A stretch of DNA of 64,000 bases from JAIOSF01 sp047159865 (GTDB lineage Bacteria; Campylobacterota; Campylobacteria; Campylobacterales; Arcobacteraceae). The position numbers were made by a program, and so were the translations under genes. Below the pieces are notes generated by a model. That model searched no databases. It worked only from the letters and a program-made list of their open reading frames with translations, and was not told the DNA's origin. Of this stretch, positions 26,418 to 34,931 are shown in pieces (the stretch's first letter is position 1; each line of letters opens with the position of its first letter). The stretch spans positions 2,046,001-2,110,000 of the forward strand of contig NZ_AP038804.1 of NCBI RefSeq assembly GCF_047159865.1, read 5' to 3'.

Positions 26418-26519
26418 TTATTTTGAAGCTTTTTTCATCTTTTTGTCTGCTCTTTTCTCTTTTAATGATTTTGCAGGTGCAGTCTTAGCTGACTTTTGAA
26501 CATCTTTTCCTTTTGCCAT
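26418..26519 (-). CDS. Small Lys/Ala-rich basic protein, 33 aa
   Basis: The frame starts at ATG 26519 with AAGGAG 6 nt upstream and ends in a TAA 22 nt before a strong terminator, so this is a well-formed gene. The protein (begins MAKGKDVQKSAKTAPAKSLK, then a run of Lys/Arg/Ala) has about a third Lys or Arg and few hydrophobic residues. I do not recognise a characterised family; it resembles small conserved hypothetical basic proteins and could bind nucleic acid or ribosomes. Confidence 0.75.
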   Translation of the reverse strand: MAKGKDVQKSAKTAPAKSLKEKRADKKMKKASK

Positions 26520-26612
26520 TGTAACTCCTTTTTTATATTATGAAACATTATAGCCTAATAAAAAAAATATAGTATGTATTTGCTCTTTTCTTGTGTTTTT
26601 TTGATATAACAG

Positions 26613-27614
26613 CTAATTTAGTTCTATATTACACACTATTTGCGCATGGTCACTTTGAAGAAGCGAACCATGTGGATTATTGTGAAAATGCTTATTATAT
26701 ATTTCGTATGAAGTTATTTTTCTTATAGTTTTTTTTTCGTTTGTAACAAACTCTTTTGAAACAAATATATAATCTAAAACACTCCCTTTCCCTTGAAAAT
26801 AACTTGTGGGTGTTCTTTGTATTTTTTTCTGTTCAGGATGAGGGTTGTGAATTTTTTTATCTACTAAATTATAACAGTCATATAAAAGATATGAATTTTC
26901 TTTAGTATTTTCATGATACGCTTCGTTTGTAAGTGCTTCTATTGTGAGTGAAAACTCTTTGTCATTTAAATCACACATAAAAATAATAGGAGTATTAGTT
27001 TCTTTGATATCAAAAAATAAAGATGATGCTTCACAAAGTCTTTGTTTTAAGGACTTAGATATGTTTTTTTCTAATGCATCTTTGGTTTTTAATATCTTCT
27101 CTTCTAAGGTATGCTCTTTTCTAAATAAATATTCAAGTTCATTTTCTCTATTTGATTTTAAATGATTGACATAAACAGTTATTATTTGTTTATCTGGAAG
27201 TTCAATAATTGCTTTGATAGGAGTTCTTGAAAACTGAAAATTATCTTCAAGTTTATGTTTTACAATGCTTTTTGTATCTGCAGGTACTTCTACAATTTCT
27301 AAAATAGGGTATTTTGAAACAAGTGCAACTGTAGTGCTTATAAATATATTTGGGTCTTTGTTGTCTACTTTAGCATCTTCTACACTCACAAAATAATCAA
27401 ATCCAAGTTCTTTTGTAAGTTTCTCTAAGGCATTTTTTGAAAATACTTCTTGAAACCCAATAACATCACAATTCATATCAATGATTTGATTTTTGATCCA
27501 TGCGGTTTTATCTAGCCATTGTTGTTTTGAAAAGCTATTTTTTTTATCATACCACGAGTAGGGAGGTTCGACAAATTGAAAAAGATTAAAAGTCCCTATT
27601 CGTAGTGTTTGCAT
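26613..27614 (-). CDS. Endonuclease/exonuclease/phosphatase-family protein, 333 aa
   Basis: The EEP fold motifs are in order: RIGTFNLFQF near the start, the metal-binding Glu in VIGFQEVFSK, VYVNHLKSN, FMCDLNDKEFS, and the C-terminal LLQSDHAQIVCNIEL with the catalytic SDH. No signal peptide. The family cleaves phosphodiesters or phosphomonoesters of nucleic acids, lipids or inositol phosphates; the substrate is unknown. It lies 7 nt after the glycerol dehydrogenase stop, so the two are probably co-transcribed. Confidence 0.85.
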   Translation of the reverse strand: MQTLRIGTFNLFQFVEPPYSWYDKKNSFSKQQWLDKTAWIKNQIIDMNCDVIGFQEVFSKNALEKLTKELGFDYFVSVEDAKVDNKDPNIFISTTVALVSKYPILEIVEVPADTKSIVKHKLEDNFQFSRTPIKAIIELPDKQIITVYVNHLKSNRENELEYLFRKEHTLEEKILKTKDALEKNISKSLKQRLCEASSLFFDIKETNTPIIFMCDLNDKEFSLTIEALTNEAYHENTKENSYLLYDCYNLVDKKIHNPHPEQKKIQRTPTSYFQGKGSVLDYIFVSKEFVTNEKKTIRKITSYEIYNKHFHNNPHGSLLQSDHAQIVCNIELN

Positions 27615-27621
27615 TTCAGAT

Positions 27622-28722
27622 TTAATTTCGTTTATTTTTTCTATTCATACCAATAGAATTCATGGTTTTAAGAGCATAAAATACTTGTATAGCTGTTGCA
27701 TGTGATGGTTCATTGTGTATTGTTTCACCCTCTGCACAAGTAAGATTTGCAACTTGCATAAGCTCTTCATCTGTTACATTTTCTAGTCCAATATCAGCAA
27801 AAGTAGTAGGTAAACCAATCGATTCACAAAAAGTAAAAACAGTATCTATTATCTCCTTACTTTTGTCTGTTAAAATTAGAGAGGTTAGGGTACCAATAGC
27901 AACTTTTTCACCATGAAAATACGCGTGAGTTGGCTCAAGTGCAGTTAGTCCATTGTGTATGGCATGAGCAGACGCTAAACCTCCACTTTCAAAACCTAGA
28001 CCACTTAGTAAAGTATTTGCTTCTACGATATGATCGAGCGCTGGTGTTACTGCGTTTGCATCACAAGCCATTTTTGCTTCTACTCCATATTCTAAAAGTG
28101 TTTCATAACACACATTTGCCAAAGCATACGCTGTCATAGAACCTACATCACCACTCATATTCCCAGCAAAGTTTTTCTTGCAAGATTGTGCCTCAAACCA
28201 TGTTGCTAAAGCATCTCCCATACCAGATACTAAAAATCTAGTAGGTGCATCTGCTACTACTTTTGTATCTACAAGAACCATGTCTGGATTTTTATCTAAG
28301 ATAAGATATCTTTTAAATGTACCTTCTTGAGTGTAGATAACAGAAAGAGCACTACAAGGTGCATCAGTTGAAGCAAGAGTAGGGATGATAACAACAGGTT
28401 TTTTAAGCATATGGGCAACTGCTTTTGCTGTATCTAAAGTTTTTCCACCTCCAATACCTATGATAACATCAGCAGAACATTTGTTTACTAAGTCTATAAG
28501 TCTTTCTATCTCTTCATCTGAACACTCACGACCAAACTCTTCTATTGTTATTTGTAATGTTTTTTCTACTTCTGTAAGAAAGTTAGGGAGTAAATTATTG
28601 TGAGCAAATGGATCACAAATCATAAAAGCATGATTTCCAAGTTTAGATACATTTGTACCTAAATCTTTTAAAATATCTGCACCTTGTACATAACGATTTG
28701 GAAATAGGGTAGTAGTTTTCAT
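27622..28722 (-). CDS. gldA: Glycerol dehydrogenase (NAD-dependent, Zn), 366 aa
   Basis: An iron/zinc-containing alcohol dehydrogenase-like protein of the GldA type, oxidising glycerol to dihydroxyacetone with NAD. Motifs: GIGGGKTLDTAKAVAH (NAD binding, about 93-108), IPTLASTDAPCSALSVIY (characteristic of GldA), the metal-binding His in GLASAHAIHNGL, and HAYFHGEKVA. Length matches the family. No dihydroxyacetone kinase is nearby. Confidence 0.92.
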   Translation of the reverse strand: MKTTTLFPNRYVQGADILKDLGTNVSKLGNHAFMICDPFAHNNLLPNFLTEVEKTLQITIEEFGRECSDEEIERLIDLVNKCSADVIIGIGGGKTLDTAKAVAHMLKKPVVIIPTLASTDAPCSALSVIYTQEGTFKRYLILDKNPDMVLVDTKVVADAPTRFLVSGMGDALATWFEAQSCKKNFAGNMSGDVGSMTAYALANVCYETLLEYGVEAKMACDANAVTPALDHIVEANTLLSGLGFESGGLASAHAIHNGLTALEPTHAYFHGEKVAIGTLTSLILTDKSKEIIDTVFTFCESIGLPTTFADIGLENVTDEELMQVANLTCAEGETIHNEPSHATAIQVFYALKTMNSIGMNRKNKRN

Positions 28723-28789
28723 TTTATTTTCTCCTAAAATATAAGTTTATTTTCTATTCTTATTTTAGGTAATATGGACTTAAAGTTCT

Positions 28790-28894
28790 CTATTTTAAGT
28801 CACACTTTCCAAATCTACATTTGAGAAATCTATAAATCATAAATATGAAAAATAAACCTATTGCTATTTCGAATGTTTTGTATAGTAGTTCCAT
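28790..28894 (-). CDS. Small single-pass membrane protein, 34 aa
   Basis: ATG at 28894 follows AAAGGAGAAACA, a strong ribosome binding site, and the frame runs to a TAG at 28790. The peptide has one hydrophobic helix (IAIGLFFIFMIYRF) followed by a basic, Cys-containing tail (LKCRFGKCDLK). It lies between the toxin gene and gldA and may be transcribed with the toxin-antitoxin pair (20-nt gap). No family recognised. Confidence 0.5.
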   Translation of the reverse strand: MELLYKTFEIAIGLFFIFMIYRFLKCRFGKCDLK

Positions 28895-28914
28895 TGTTTC
28901 TCCTTTTTTAGTTT

Positions 28915-29238
28915 TTATTTCATTAATCTTTGAAACAATATATCTTCTAAATTTCTACTAGAATCTACAACTAATAAAATATATACTTTTTTATCATCTA
29001 TCTTAAATAAGATTCTCCATCTTTTATGGATGATTTCTCTATATTTTAAGATTCCAATTTGTTGTAGTTCTGGTACAACTCTTTTTCGTTCAGGAAAATA
29101 ATATAAACTATCACACTCTTTTTTAATTTCAAAGAATATCTTTTTTGCAGTATTTACACTGTCTATTTTGATATATTCAATTATTGATTCTAAATCATAC
29201 TGAGCGTTATTAGTCCATATAACTTCAAAATCTTTCAT
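28915..29238 (-). CDS. RelE/ParE-family toxin, 107 aa
   Basis: Compact toxin fold: DFEVIWTNNAQYDLESIIEYI helix, YYFPERKRVVPELQ, and the core KYREIIHKRWRILFKIDDKKVYILLVVDSSRN, typical of ParE/RelE toxins (gyrase inhibitor or ribosome-dependent mRNA nuclease). It begins 6 nt after the stop of a Phd/YefM-like antitoxin gene, the usual order antitoxin then toxin. ParE assignment is slightly favoured because of DSSRNLEDIL near the end. Confidence 0.88.
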   Translation of the reverse strand: MKDFEVIWTNNAQYDLESIIEYIKIDSVNTAKKIFFEIKKECDSLYYFPERKRVVPELQQIGILKYREIIHKRWRILFKIDDKKVYILLVVDSSRNLEDILFQRLMK

Positions 29239-29244
29239 TTGATT

Positions 29245-29517
29245 TTATCCAAATAGTTTTTGTTCTAAGTTATCAAACATTTCATCTTGTTTTACAATAT
29301 CATCTTTTTCAATATCATTTTCACTTTGAACAATAAGTTTTAATAAATTTAAAGAGTTTTTCATATTTTCATAACTTTTGATATCTTGAACTACAGCTTT
29401 TGCTTCACCATTTTGTGTGATGATGACTGTTCTTTGTGTATCATTCACACTATTTATCACATCGGCTGTTTTTGCTTTTAGATAACTAATAGGTTTTATG
29501 TCTTGACTTAAGTTCAT
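29245..29517 (-). CDS. Phd/YefM-family antitoxin, 90 aa
   Basis: The N-terminal DNA-binding domain reads DIKPISYLKAKTADVINSVNDTQRTVIITQNGEAKAVVQD, the Phd/YefM fold. The acidic C-terminal tail (SENDIEKDDIVKQDEMFDNLEQ) would wrap the partner toxin. Complexes of this type repress their own promoter, here in the about 200-bp gap upstream that also holds a decayed integrase fragment. Confidence 0.9.
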   Translation of the reverse strand: MNLSQDIKPISYLKAKTADVINSVNDTQRTVIITQNGEAKAVVQDIKSYENMKNSLNLLKLIVQSENDIEKDDIVKQDEMFDNLEQKLFG

Positions 29518-29613
29518 ACTCTATCCTTTAATAAGAATTTTATATATTGTACCAAATAAAGATTTAATTTAGTATTGAGGCATTAACAGACATTTTATTG
29601 AAAGACAGTTATT

Positions 29614-29763
29614 ATGACTAAGAAATTACTAGAAATACTGAGAGATAAAATTAGAATGAAACATTATAGTATTGGTACTGGAAGAACTTATTTGTATTGG
29701 GTCAAAGTTATATTTTACATCATAATTAAAATATCAAAAAGAGATAGGTTTGTTTTTATTGAA
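29614..29763 (+). pseudogene. Remnant of an integron-type tyrosine recombinase (IntI-like N-terminus)
   Basis: From ATG 29614 the translation MTKKLLEILRDKIRMKHYSI, then GTGRTYLYWVK, matches the core-binding N-terminus of integron integrases and XerC/D-related proteins (pattern ...RDxIRxKHYSIRTExxYxxWIK). After WVK the frame breaks: a one-base shift gives YILHHN, the next conserved element (family RYILFHNKRHP), followed by a stop. No catalytic domain remains. It points opposite to the two toxin-antitoxin pairs that flank it. This is a dead fragment, but it records a past integrase gene here. Confidence 0.65.
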
Positions 29764-30015
29764 TATTTTTAAAACACTTATTTTAGTTTTATAAATTTTA
29801 AATTGTATAGTATATTTTTTAAATATCATATCTCTAACATTTTTATCATTTAAATAAATAGATTGTCTACATTTCAATGGTGAATTTATCAAGTTTTCTA
29901 TTTGTTCATTTAATTCATTGTGGAAATTTACACTAGCACTAATCTTATCTTTTGCTATGTGTTTTAAAATATTTAATAGTTGAGTTTTATATAATCTTGT
30001 TCTAAAGATTTTCAT
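29734..30015 (-). CDS. RelE/ParE-family toxin, 93 aa
   Basis: Short ParE-like protein: KIFRTRLYKTQLLNILKHIA, FHNELNEQIENLINSPLKCRQS, and YTIQFKIYKTKISVLKIFNKN at the end. It overlaps the stop of the upstream antitoxin gene by 14 nt. It differs from the toxin at 28915 enough to be an independent module, not a recent duplication. Confidence 0.78.
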   Translation of the reverse strand: MKIFRTRLYKTQLLNILKHIAKDKISASVNFHNELNEQIENLINSPLKCRQSIYLNDKNVRDMIFKKYTIQFKIYKTKISVLKIFNKNKPISF

Positions 30016-30259
30016 TAGCTTTTAAATCTTTAAAAAATATTTCCATTTCATTGTCGTATTGTTCTTGTGATAACATTTCCATTGTACCGTTTTCAGATTC
30101 TTCAATAACTTGTTCTAATTCTTTTTTTCTTTCGTAAAAATATGGGTCATGTTCTAAATTTTTGTCTTTTGTAATCGTGATGCTTTCACTATGATTATTC
30201 ACATAATTCATAAATTTCTGTAGATAATTATCTTGAATTTGTACTGACATTGTATGCAT
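30002..30259 (-). CDS. Antitoxin partner of the ParE-like toxin, 85 aa
   Basis: The protein (MHTMSVQIQDNYLQKFMNYV) is followed by a strongly acidic region (QVIEESENGTMEMLSQEQYDNEMEIFFKDLKANENL) as expected for an antitoxin that binds a basic toxin. The start is ATG 30259, with GGAGGT 4-5 nt upstream; a longer reading from 30271 would place the ribosome binding site inside the gene. Family by sequence is unclear; assignment comes from overlap with the toxin gene and the acidic tail. Confidence 0.72.
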   Translation of the reverse strand: MHTMSVQIQDNYLQKFMNYVNNHSESITITKDKNLEHDPYFYERKKELEQVIEESENGTMEMLSQEQYDNEMEIFFKDLKANENL

Positions 30260-30334
30260 AATGACCTCCATTTGTAGTTTATGTATTATTATAACAAAGA
30301 TTAAATAAAATCATTTAATCTTTATCATCTATAA

Positions 30335-30364
30335 AAAAAGGTAGAACCTAAGTCCTACCTTTTT
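30335..30364. terminator. Bidirectional terminator between aspS and the toxin-antitoxin pair
   Basis: AAAAAGGTAG (30335-30344) pairs with CTACCTTTTT (30355-30364). A-run on one side and T-run on the other make it usable in both directions: it would end aspS transcription on the - strand and any leftward readthrough on the + strand. Confidence 0.7.
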
Positions 30365-30383
30365 AGTTTTTAAGATTTAACTC

Positions 30384-32141
30384 TTAAGCTTCAGTTTTTC
30401 TGATTCTTAATGCTAACTCTTTTAGTTGCTCTTCACTTACTACATCTGGTGCAGAAGTTAAAAGACACTGTGCTTTTTGTGTTTTAGGGAATGCGATAAC
30501 ATCTCTAATAGAATCAGTTCCAGCCATAAGCATAATCATTCTATCGAAACCTAAAGCAAATCCACCATGTGGAGGTGCACCAAACTCTAGTGCGTCAAGT
30601 AAGAATCCGAATTTTTCTCTTTGTTCCTCTTCACTTATATTCATAAGGTCAAATACTTTATTTTGAATATCTTTTTTATGAATTCTAATAGATCCACCAC
30701 CTAGCTCTGTACCATTTAAAACGATATCGTAAGCAATAGACTCAATAGCTTCTAAATCAGATACATCGTCTAAAGATTTAGGCATAGTAAATGGATGATG
30801 AAGTGCTTTTGTTTTACCATCTTCTGTTTCGAACATTGGGAAGTCAACTACCCATAAGAACTCAAATGTATCTTCTTTGATAAGGTTCATTTGGTTTGCA
30901 AGTTCGATTCTTAATCGTCCCATATAATCCCATACAAGTTTTTTAGCTCCAGCACCGAAGAATATAACATCTCCAACTTCAAGCTCACATCTGTCTACTA
31001 ACTCTTGTAGTTTTTCAGGTGTTTCTTCGAAAAATTTATTTAGTGGACCTTTAAGACCATCTTCTTTCATTTGGAAGTATCCAAGTCCAGAAGCTCCGAA
31101 TTTTCTAACGAAATCTTCGAAACCTTTCATTTGTCTTTTTGAGAATACATTATCTCCGTTTGGTACTTTAAGTGCTTTGATTCTGTTGTTTACTTTATCT
31201 TTAGCGATGTTTGAGAAAATATCTAAAGTACACGCTTCAAAGATGTCAGAAACTTCTGTCATCTTTAAATCATATCTCATATCTGGCTTATCAGAACCAT
31301 AATTTTCCATAGCTTCGTTGTAAGTCATTCTAGCGAAAGTTGTAGGTACATCTTTTCCACAAGCTTTAAAAGTATCGTGGATCAGTTTTTCAGCAACTTT
31401 GATAACATCTTCTTGGTCACAAAAAGACATCTCAACATCTATTTGAGTAAATTCTGGTTGTCTATCTGCTCTTAAATCTTCATCTCTGAAACATTTAGCA
31501 ATTTGGAAGTATTTATCAAATCCAGATACCATTAAAAGTTGTTTAAATAACTGAGGAGATTGTGGAAGTGCATAAAATTCACCGTTGTGAACTCTTGATG
31601 GTACTAAATAATCTCTAGCTCCTTCTGGTGTAGATTTAGTAAGAATTGGAGTTTCTACATCTAAGAAATCCATCTCATTTAAACAGTTTCTAATAGCGAT
31701 ATTTGCTGTACTTCTTAATTTAAAAATATCATAAGATTTTTTACTTCTAAGTTCTAAGAATCTATTTCTTAGTTTAATCTCTTCATTTACTTTTTCATCA
31801 TTTAAGTCAAAAGGCATAACTTTAGATTTGTTTTCGATAACTAACTCATCAAGTACAATTTCGATTTTACCAGTGATAAGATTTGGATTTTCAAGACCTT
31901 CACCTCTAGCTCTAACTTTACCAGTTGCGATTAAAACATACTCATCTCTTACACCTTCAGCAATTTCCCATGCAGCTTTGTTGTCTGTAGGATCACATAC
32001 AAGTTGAACGATACCGTCTTTATCTCTTAAATCAATAAATATAAGACCACCATGATCTCTTCTACTATTTACCCATCCAGCTACTGTTACTGTTTCACCA
32101 ATATTTTTTTCTGTTACTTTTGTACAATAATGTGTTCTCAA
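30384..32141 (-). CDS. aspS: Aspartyl-tRNA synthetase, 585 aa
   Basis: A class II aminoacyl-tRNA synthetase. An N-terminal OB-fold anticodon domain (VTVAGWVNSRRDHGGLIFIDLRD), motif 2 around FRDEDLRADRQPEFTQID, a GAD-type insertion domain of the bacterial enzyme, and motif 3 (GGFALGFDRMIML) are all present. Length is as in bacterial AspRS. In Campylobacterota this enzyme is generally non-discriminating (charges tRNA-Asp and tRNA-Asn), because AsnRS is absent and GatCAB corrects; that is family knowledge, not visible here. Last gene of the murA-argF-hemN-GGDEF-aspS run. Confidence 0.96.
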   Translation of the reverse strand: MRTHYCTKVTEKNIGETVTVAGWVNSRRDHGGLIFIDLRDKDGIVQLVCDPTDNKAAWEIAEGVRDEYVLIATGKVRARGEGLENPNLITGKIEIVLDELVIENKSKVMPFDLNDEKVNEEIKLRNRFLELRSKKSYDIFKLRSTANIAIRNCLNEMDFLDVETPILTKSTPEGARDYLVPSRVHNGEFYALPQSPQLFKQLLMVSGFDKYFQIAKCFRDEDLRADRQPEFTQIDVEMSFCDQEDVIKVAEKLIHDTFKACGKDVPTTFARMTYNEAMENYGSDKPDMRYDLKMTEVSDIFEACTLDIFSNIAKDKVNNRIKALKVPNGDNVFSKRQMKGFEDFVRKFGASGLGYFQMKEDGLKGPLNKFFEETPEKLQELVDRCELEVGDVIFFGAGAKKLVWDYMGRLRIELANQMNLIKEDTFEFLWVVDFPMFETEDGKTKALHHPFTMPKSLDDVSDLEAIESIAYDIVLNGTELGGGSIRIHKKDIQNKVFDLMNISEEEQREKFGFLLDALEFGAPPHGGFALGFDRMIMLMAGTDSIRDVIAFPKTQKAQCLLTSAPDVVSEEQLKELALRIRKTEA

Positions 32142-32217
32142 TATTTTACCTTTTAATTGTATTTATTATATATATTTTGCGATTATATCCAAAAATTGGT
32201 TAAATTAATCTAGTGTG

Positions 32218-33552
32218 TTACAAACGCTCTAAAACTACTTTATTTTTACCTGTATTTTTAGCTTCATAAAGAGCTTTATCAGCTCTTTTAAATAAATCAT
32301 TTGCTTTATCTGTTGTTCTAAATTGTGAAACTCCAAATGAACAGGTTATTTTTAAATTATTACTAAAAGTATGTCTTTCTATTGTTGCTCGTAATTTTTC
32401 TGCAACAAATAAAGCATCTTCAATAGCTGTATGGGTGAGATTTAAAGCAAACTCTTCTCCTCCCCATCTTGAAACCACATCACTATTTCTAGATAATTTA
32501 GTTAATATTTCAGCTAATTCTTTTAAAATTTCATCACCTACATCGTGCCCATAAGTGTCATTTATAGATTTGAAATTATCAATGTCTATAATAATCATAG
32601 ACATCTCTCTACCTTGATATCTATTTATTTGCTCTATTTCGTATTGAAGAAGAGTATCGAATTTTCTTCTATTGTAAAGTTTTGTCAAAAAATCTTGTGA
32701 AGCTGTTGCTTCAAGTAAAGATGTTTTTTTCATAAGTTCATCGTTGATTTTAGAAAGCTCTAATCCTCTATCTCGTATAACTTCCATCCATTTATTATTG
32801 ATCAATCTTAGTAACTCTTGTTGTGTTATAACTCCTGCAATCTTGTCATTTTCATCAGTGACTATAAGTCTTTTGAAATGTTTTGTTCTTATAAATCTCA
32901 ACGCTTCATAGATTTTCACATCTTTAGGTAAAGTTTCTAATGGTGAACTCATATATTTTTTAATAGGCAGAGTAAAATCAGCAGTTTCACTTACAATATT
33001 CAAAAAATCTTTTGTTGTAAAAATTCCTAATGGTTTTCTCTCATCATCTATGATAATAACAGAATCCACATCTTCATTTTTCATAATTTTGATGGCATTT
33101 ATTGTAGCTTCATTTTCATATACAGTTTGCACCGTATATTGAAGCATTATTGATGAAATAGTTTGTTTTTGTAGTAACATTTGAGGATCAATATTATTTA
33201 TGATATCCGTTTGTGACAATATCCCTACAACCTTTCCTTGATCTAAAACAATGAAGTATTCGCTTATTAAATCATCTTTATTAGTAATCTCCAAAACACT
33301 TACATTTGCATCTATTTTTTGTATTTTTGGGAGATTTAATTCATTGAGTTTAGTATCTAGTGATAGATTTTTGATTTTGTATTCAATGGCATTGTTTGTT
33401 GTAAAAATAAAATAGTTTTTACAATCCTCTTCTGTGATTAAAACTGAACGAACATTTTTCTCTGTCATCAGTTTTATCGCATCCGAAATCGTTGATTTAA
33501 TGTTTATACTTACAATCTCTTTTGTACATATGTCAGATACAGTGGGCATCAT
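32218..33552 (-). CDS. CBS-domain diguanylate cyclase, 444 aa
   Basis: Two CBS-pair (Bateman) modules fill residues 1-265 (for example KLMTEKNVRSVLI, GILSQTDII, NEDVDSVIIIDDERKPLGIF, RLIVTDENDKIAGVITQQEL). A short coiled linker follows, then a GGDEF domain (DFLTKLYNRRKFDTLL ... DIDNFKSINDTYGHDVGD ... RWGGEEF). The active-site motif is GGEEF and an inhibitory I-site RNSD lies five residues before it, so it should make cyclic di-GMP with product inhibition. CBS pairs usually bind adenosine nucleotides, so activity may follow cell energy state. It starts 11 nt after hemN. Confidence 0.9.
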   Translation of the reverse strand: MMPTVSDICTKEIVSINIKSTISDAIKLMTEKNVRSVLITEEDCKNYFIFTTNNAIEYKIKNLSLDTKLNELNLPKIQKIDANVSVLEITNKDDLISEYFIVLDQGKVVGILSQTDIINNIDPQMLLQKQTISSIMLQYTVQTVYENEATINAIKIMKNEDVDSVIIIDDERKPLGIFTTKDFLNIVSETADFTLPIKKYMSSPLETLPKDVKIYEALRFIRTKHFKRLIVTDENDKIAGVITQQELLRLINNKWMEVIRDRGLELSKINDELMKKTSLLEATASQDFLTKLYNRRKFDTLLQYEIEQINRYQGREMSMIIIDIDNFKSINDTYGHDVGDEILKELAEILTKLSRNSDVVSRWGGEEFALNLTHTAIEDALFVAEKLRATIERHTFSNNLKITCSFGVSQFRTTDKANDLFKRADKALYEAKNTGKNKVVLERL

Positions 33553-33563
33553 ACTAAAATCCT

Positions 33564-34931
33564 TTATATTGTTTTACTAAATCTTCTTTTATCTTCTGGT
33601 ATATTGTTTAGGTATGCATCAAATGGCATAGAGATATTTCGAATAAGCATTGTTCCTGTTTGGCTTACTTCTATTTTATCTTCTGTTATAGTTACAAGGT
33701 CAGCTTCTACAAACTCTTTTAAAGCTTTTAAAGCATCATCAAAATACTCTGCAAAATTGATATTGAACTCTTTTTCTACTCTTTTCATATCTAAACTAAA
33801 GTTAGACATAAGTTCCATAATAACAAACTGTCTTAAAATATCATCATCACTTAGTTTATATCCCTTAAATACAGGTAATTCACCTTTGTCTATAGTCTCT
33901 TCATAAGTTGGCAGGTCTTTAAAGTTTTGAACATAATAATCAACTCCATCACCAATACTAGTAACCCCAATACCGATTAAATCAGCTCCACCTTTAGTAG
34001 TATATCCTTGAAAGTTTCTGTGTAGTTCACCTTTGTCAATTGCTTTGAAAAGTTCATCTTCTGGTTTGGCAAAGTGATCCATACCAACCATTTTATAACC
34101 TACTGAACCAAAAAATTCTATACTATCTTTTAAAATTTCAAGTTTGGTTGATGGTGGTGCAAATGTAGTTTCATCAAATTTTCTTTGTGTTTTCATCATC
34201 CAAGGAACATGCGCATAGTTAAATACTGCTAGTCTATCTGGATCTAGTTTTACGATATCTCGAATTGTTTTAGCAAAAGTTTCTTTTGTTTGATGAGGAA
34301 GACCGTAAATCAAATCAATATTTATAGATTTGATTCCAGCATCTCTTGCTATATTCACAACGGCTTCAGTTTGTTCATAAGGTTGTATTCTATGTATAGT
34401 TTTTTGTACCTCTTCTTGAAGATCTTGTACTCCAAAACTCAATCTGTTGCACCCTGCATCTTTTAAAACATCCATATGACCTTGATTGAAATATCTTGGA
34501 TCTACTTCACAACTTATCTCAGCATCATCTGAAAAGTTTGGAAAAGTTTCTTTTATACTATCCAATACCTCTTTTAATTGTAATGGATCTAAAAATGTGG
34601 GAGTTCCTCCACCAAAGTGCATTTGAGTTACTGTTCTATTGGTGTTTAAATATTGTGCCAATATAGAAAGTTCTTTTTTTAAGTACTCTATATATCGAGT
34701 CTTTTTTTCCTCTTTACTTGTGAAAATTACATTACATCCACAAAAATAACAGGCACTTCTACAAAAAGGGATATGGATATAAAGTGATAATGGTCTATCA
34801 TCACTTTGAGATTTGAATTTTTCTTTTAAATCTTCAAAAGTAAAATCGGTATTAAATTCTGGTGCTGTAGGATAACTTGTATATCTAGGTCCTGGTCGTG
34901 AATATTTTGTAAATTTTGTAAAGTCTATCAT
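33564..34931 (-). CDS. hemN: Oxygen-independent coproporphyrinogen III oxidase (HemN), 455 aa
   Basis: Radical SAM enzyme of haem synthesis, decarboxylating coproporphyrinogen III without oxygen. The cluster motif is HIPFCRSACYFCGC (C57, C61, C64, with C66), followed by QMHFGGGTPTFL and the SAM-binding NIDLIYGLPHQTKETF. The N-terminal RPGPRYTSYPTAPEF is diagnostic for genuine HemN as opposed to HemW. Adjacent to argF with no gap. Confidence 0.95.
   Translation of the reverse strand: MIDFTKFTKYSRPGPRYTSYPTAPEFNTDFTFEDLKEKFKSQSDDRPLSLYIHIPFCRSACYFCGCNVIFTSKEEKKTRYIEYLKKELSILAQYLNTNRTVTQMHFGGGTPTFLDPLQLKEVLDSIKETFPNFSDDAEISCEVDPRYFNQGHMDVLKDAGCNRLSFGVQDLQEEVQKTIHRIQPYEQTEAVVNIARDAGIKSINIDLIYGLPHQTKETFAKTIRDIVKLDPDRLAVFNYAHVPWMMKTQRKFDETTFAPPSTKLEILKDSIEFFGSVGYKMVGMDHFAKPEDELFKAIDKGELHRNFQGYTTKGGADLIGIGVTSIGDGVDYYVQNFKDLPTYEETIDKGELPVFKGYKLSDDDILRQFVIMELMSNFSLDMKRVEKEFNINFAEYFDDALKALKEFVEADLVTITEDKIEVSQTGTMLIRNISMPFDAYLNNIPEDKRRFSKTI

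Noticed and set aside
29518..29613. Integron attC or attI sites by the integrase remnant
   Set aside because: I looked for GTTRRRY/RYYYAAC pairs around the toxin-antitoxin modules and found no convincing set.
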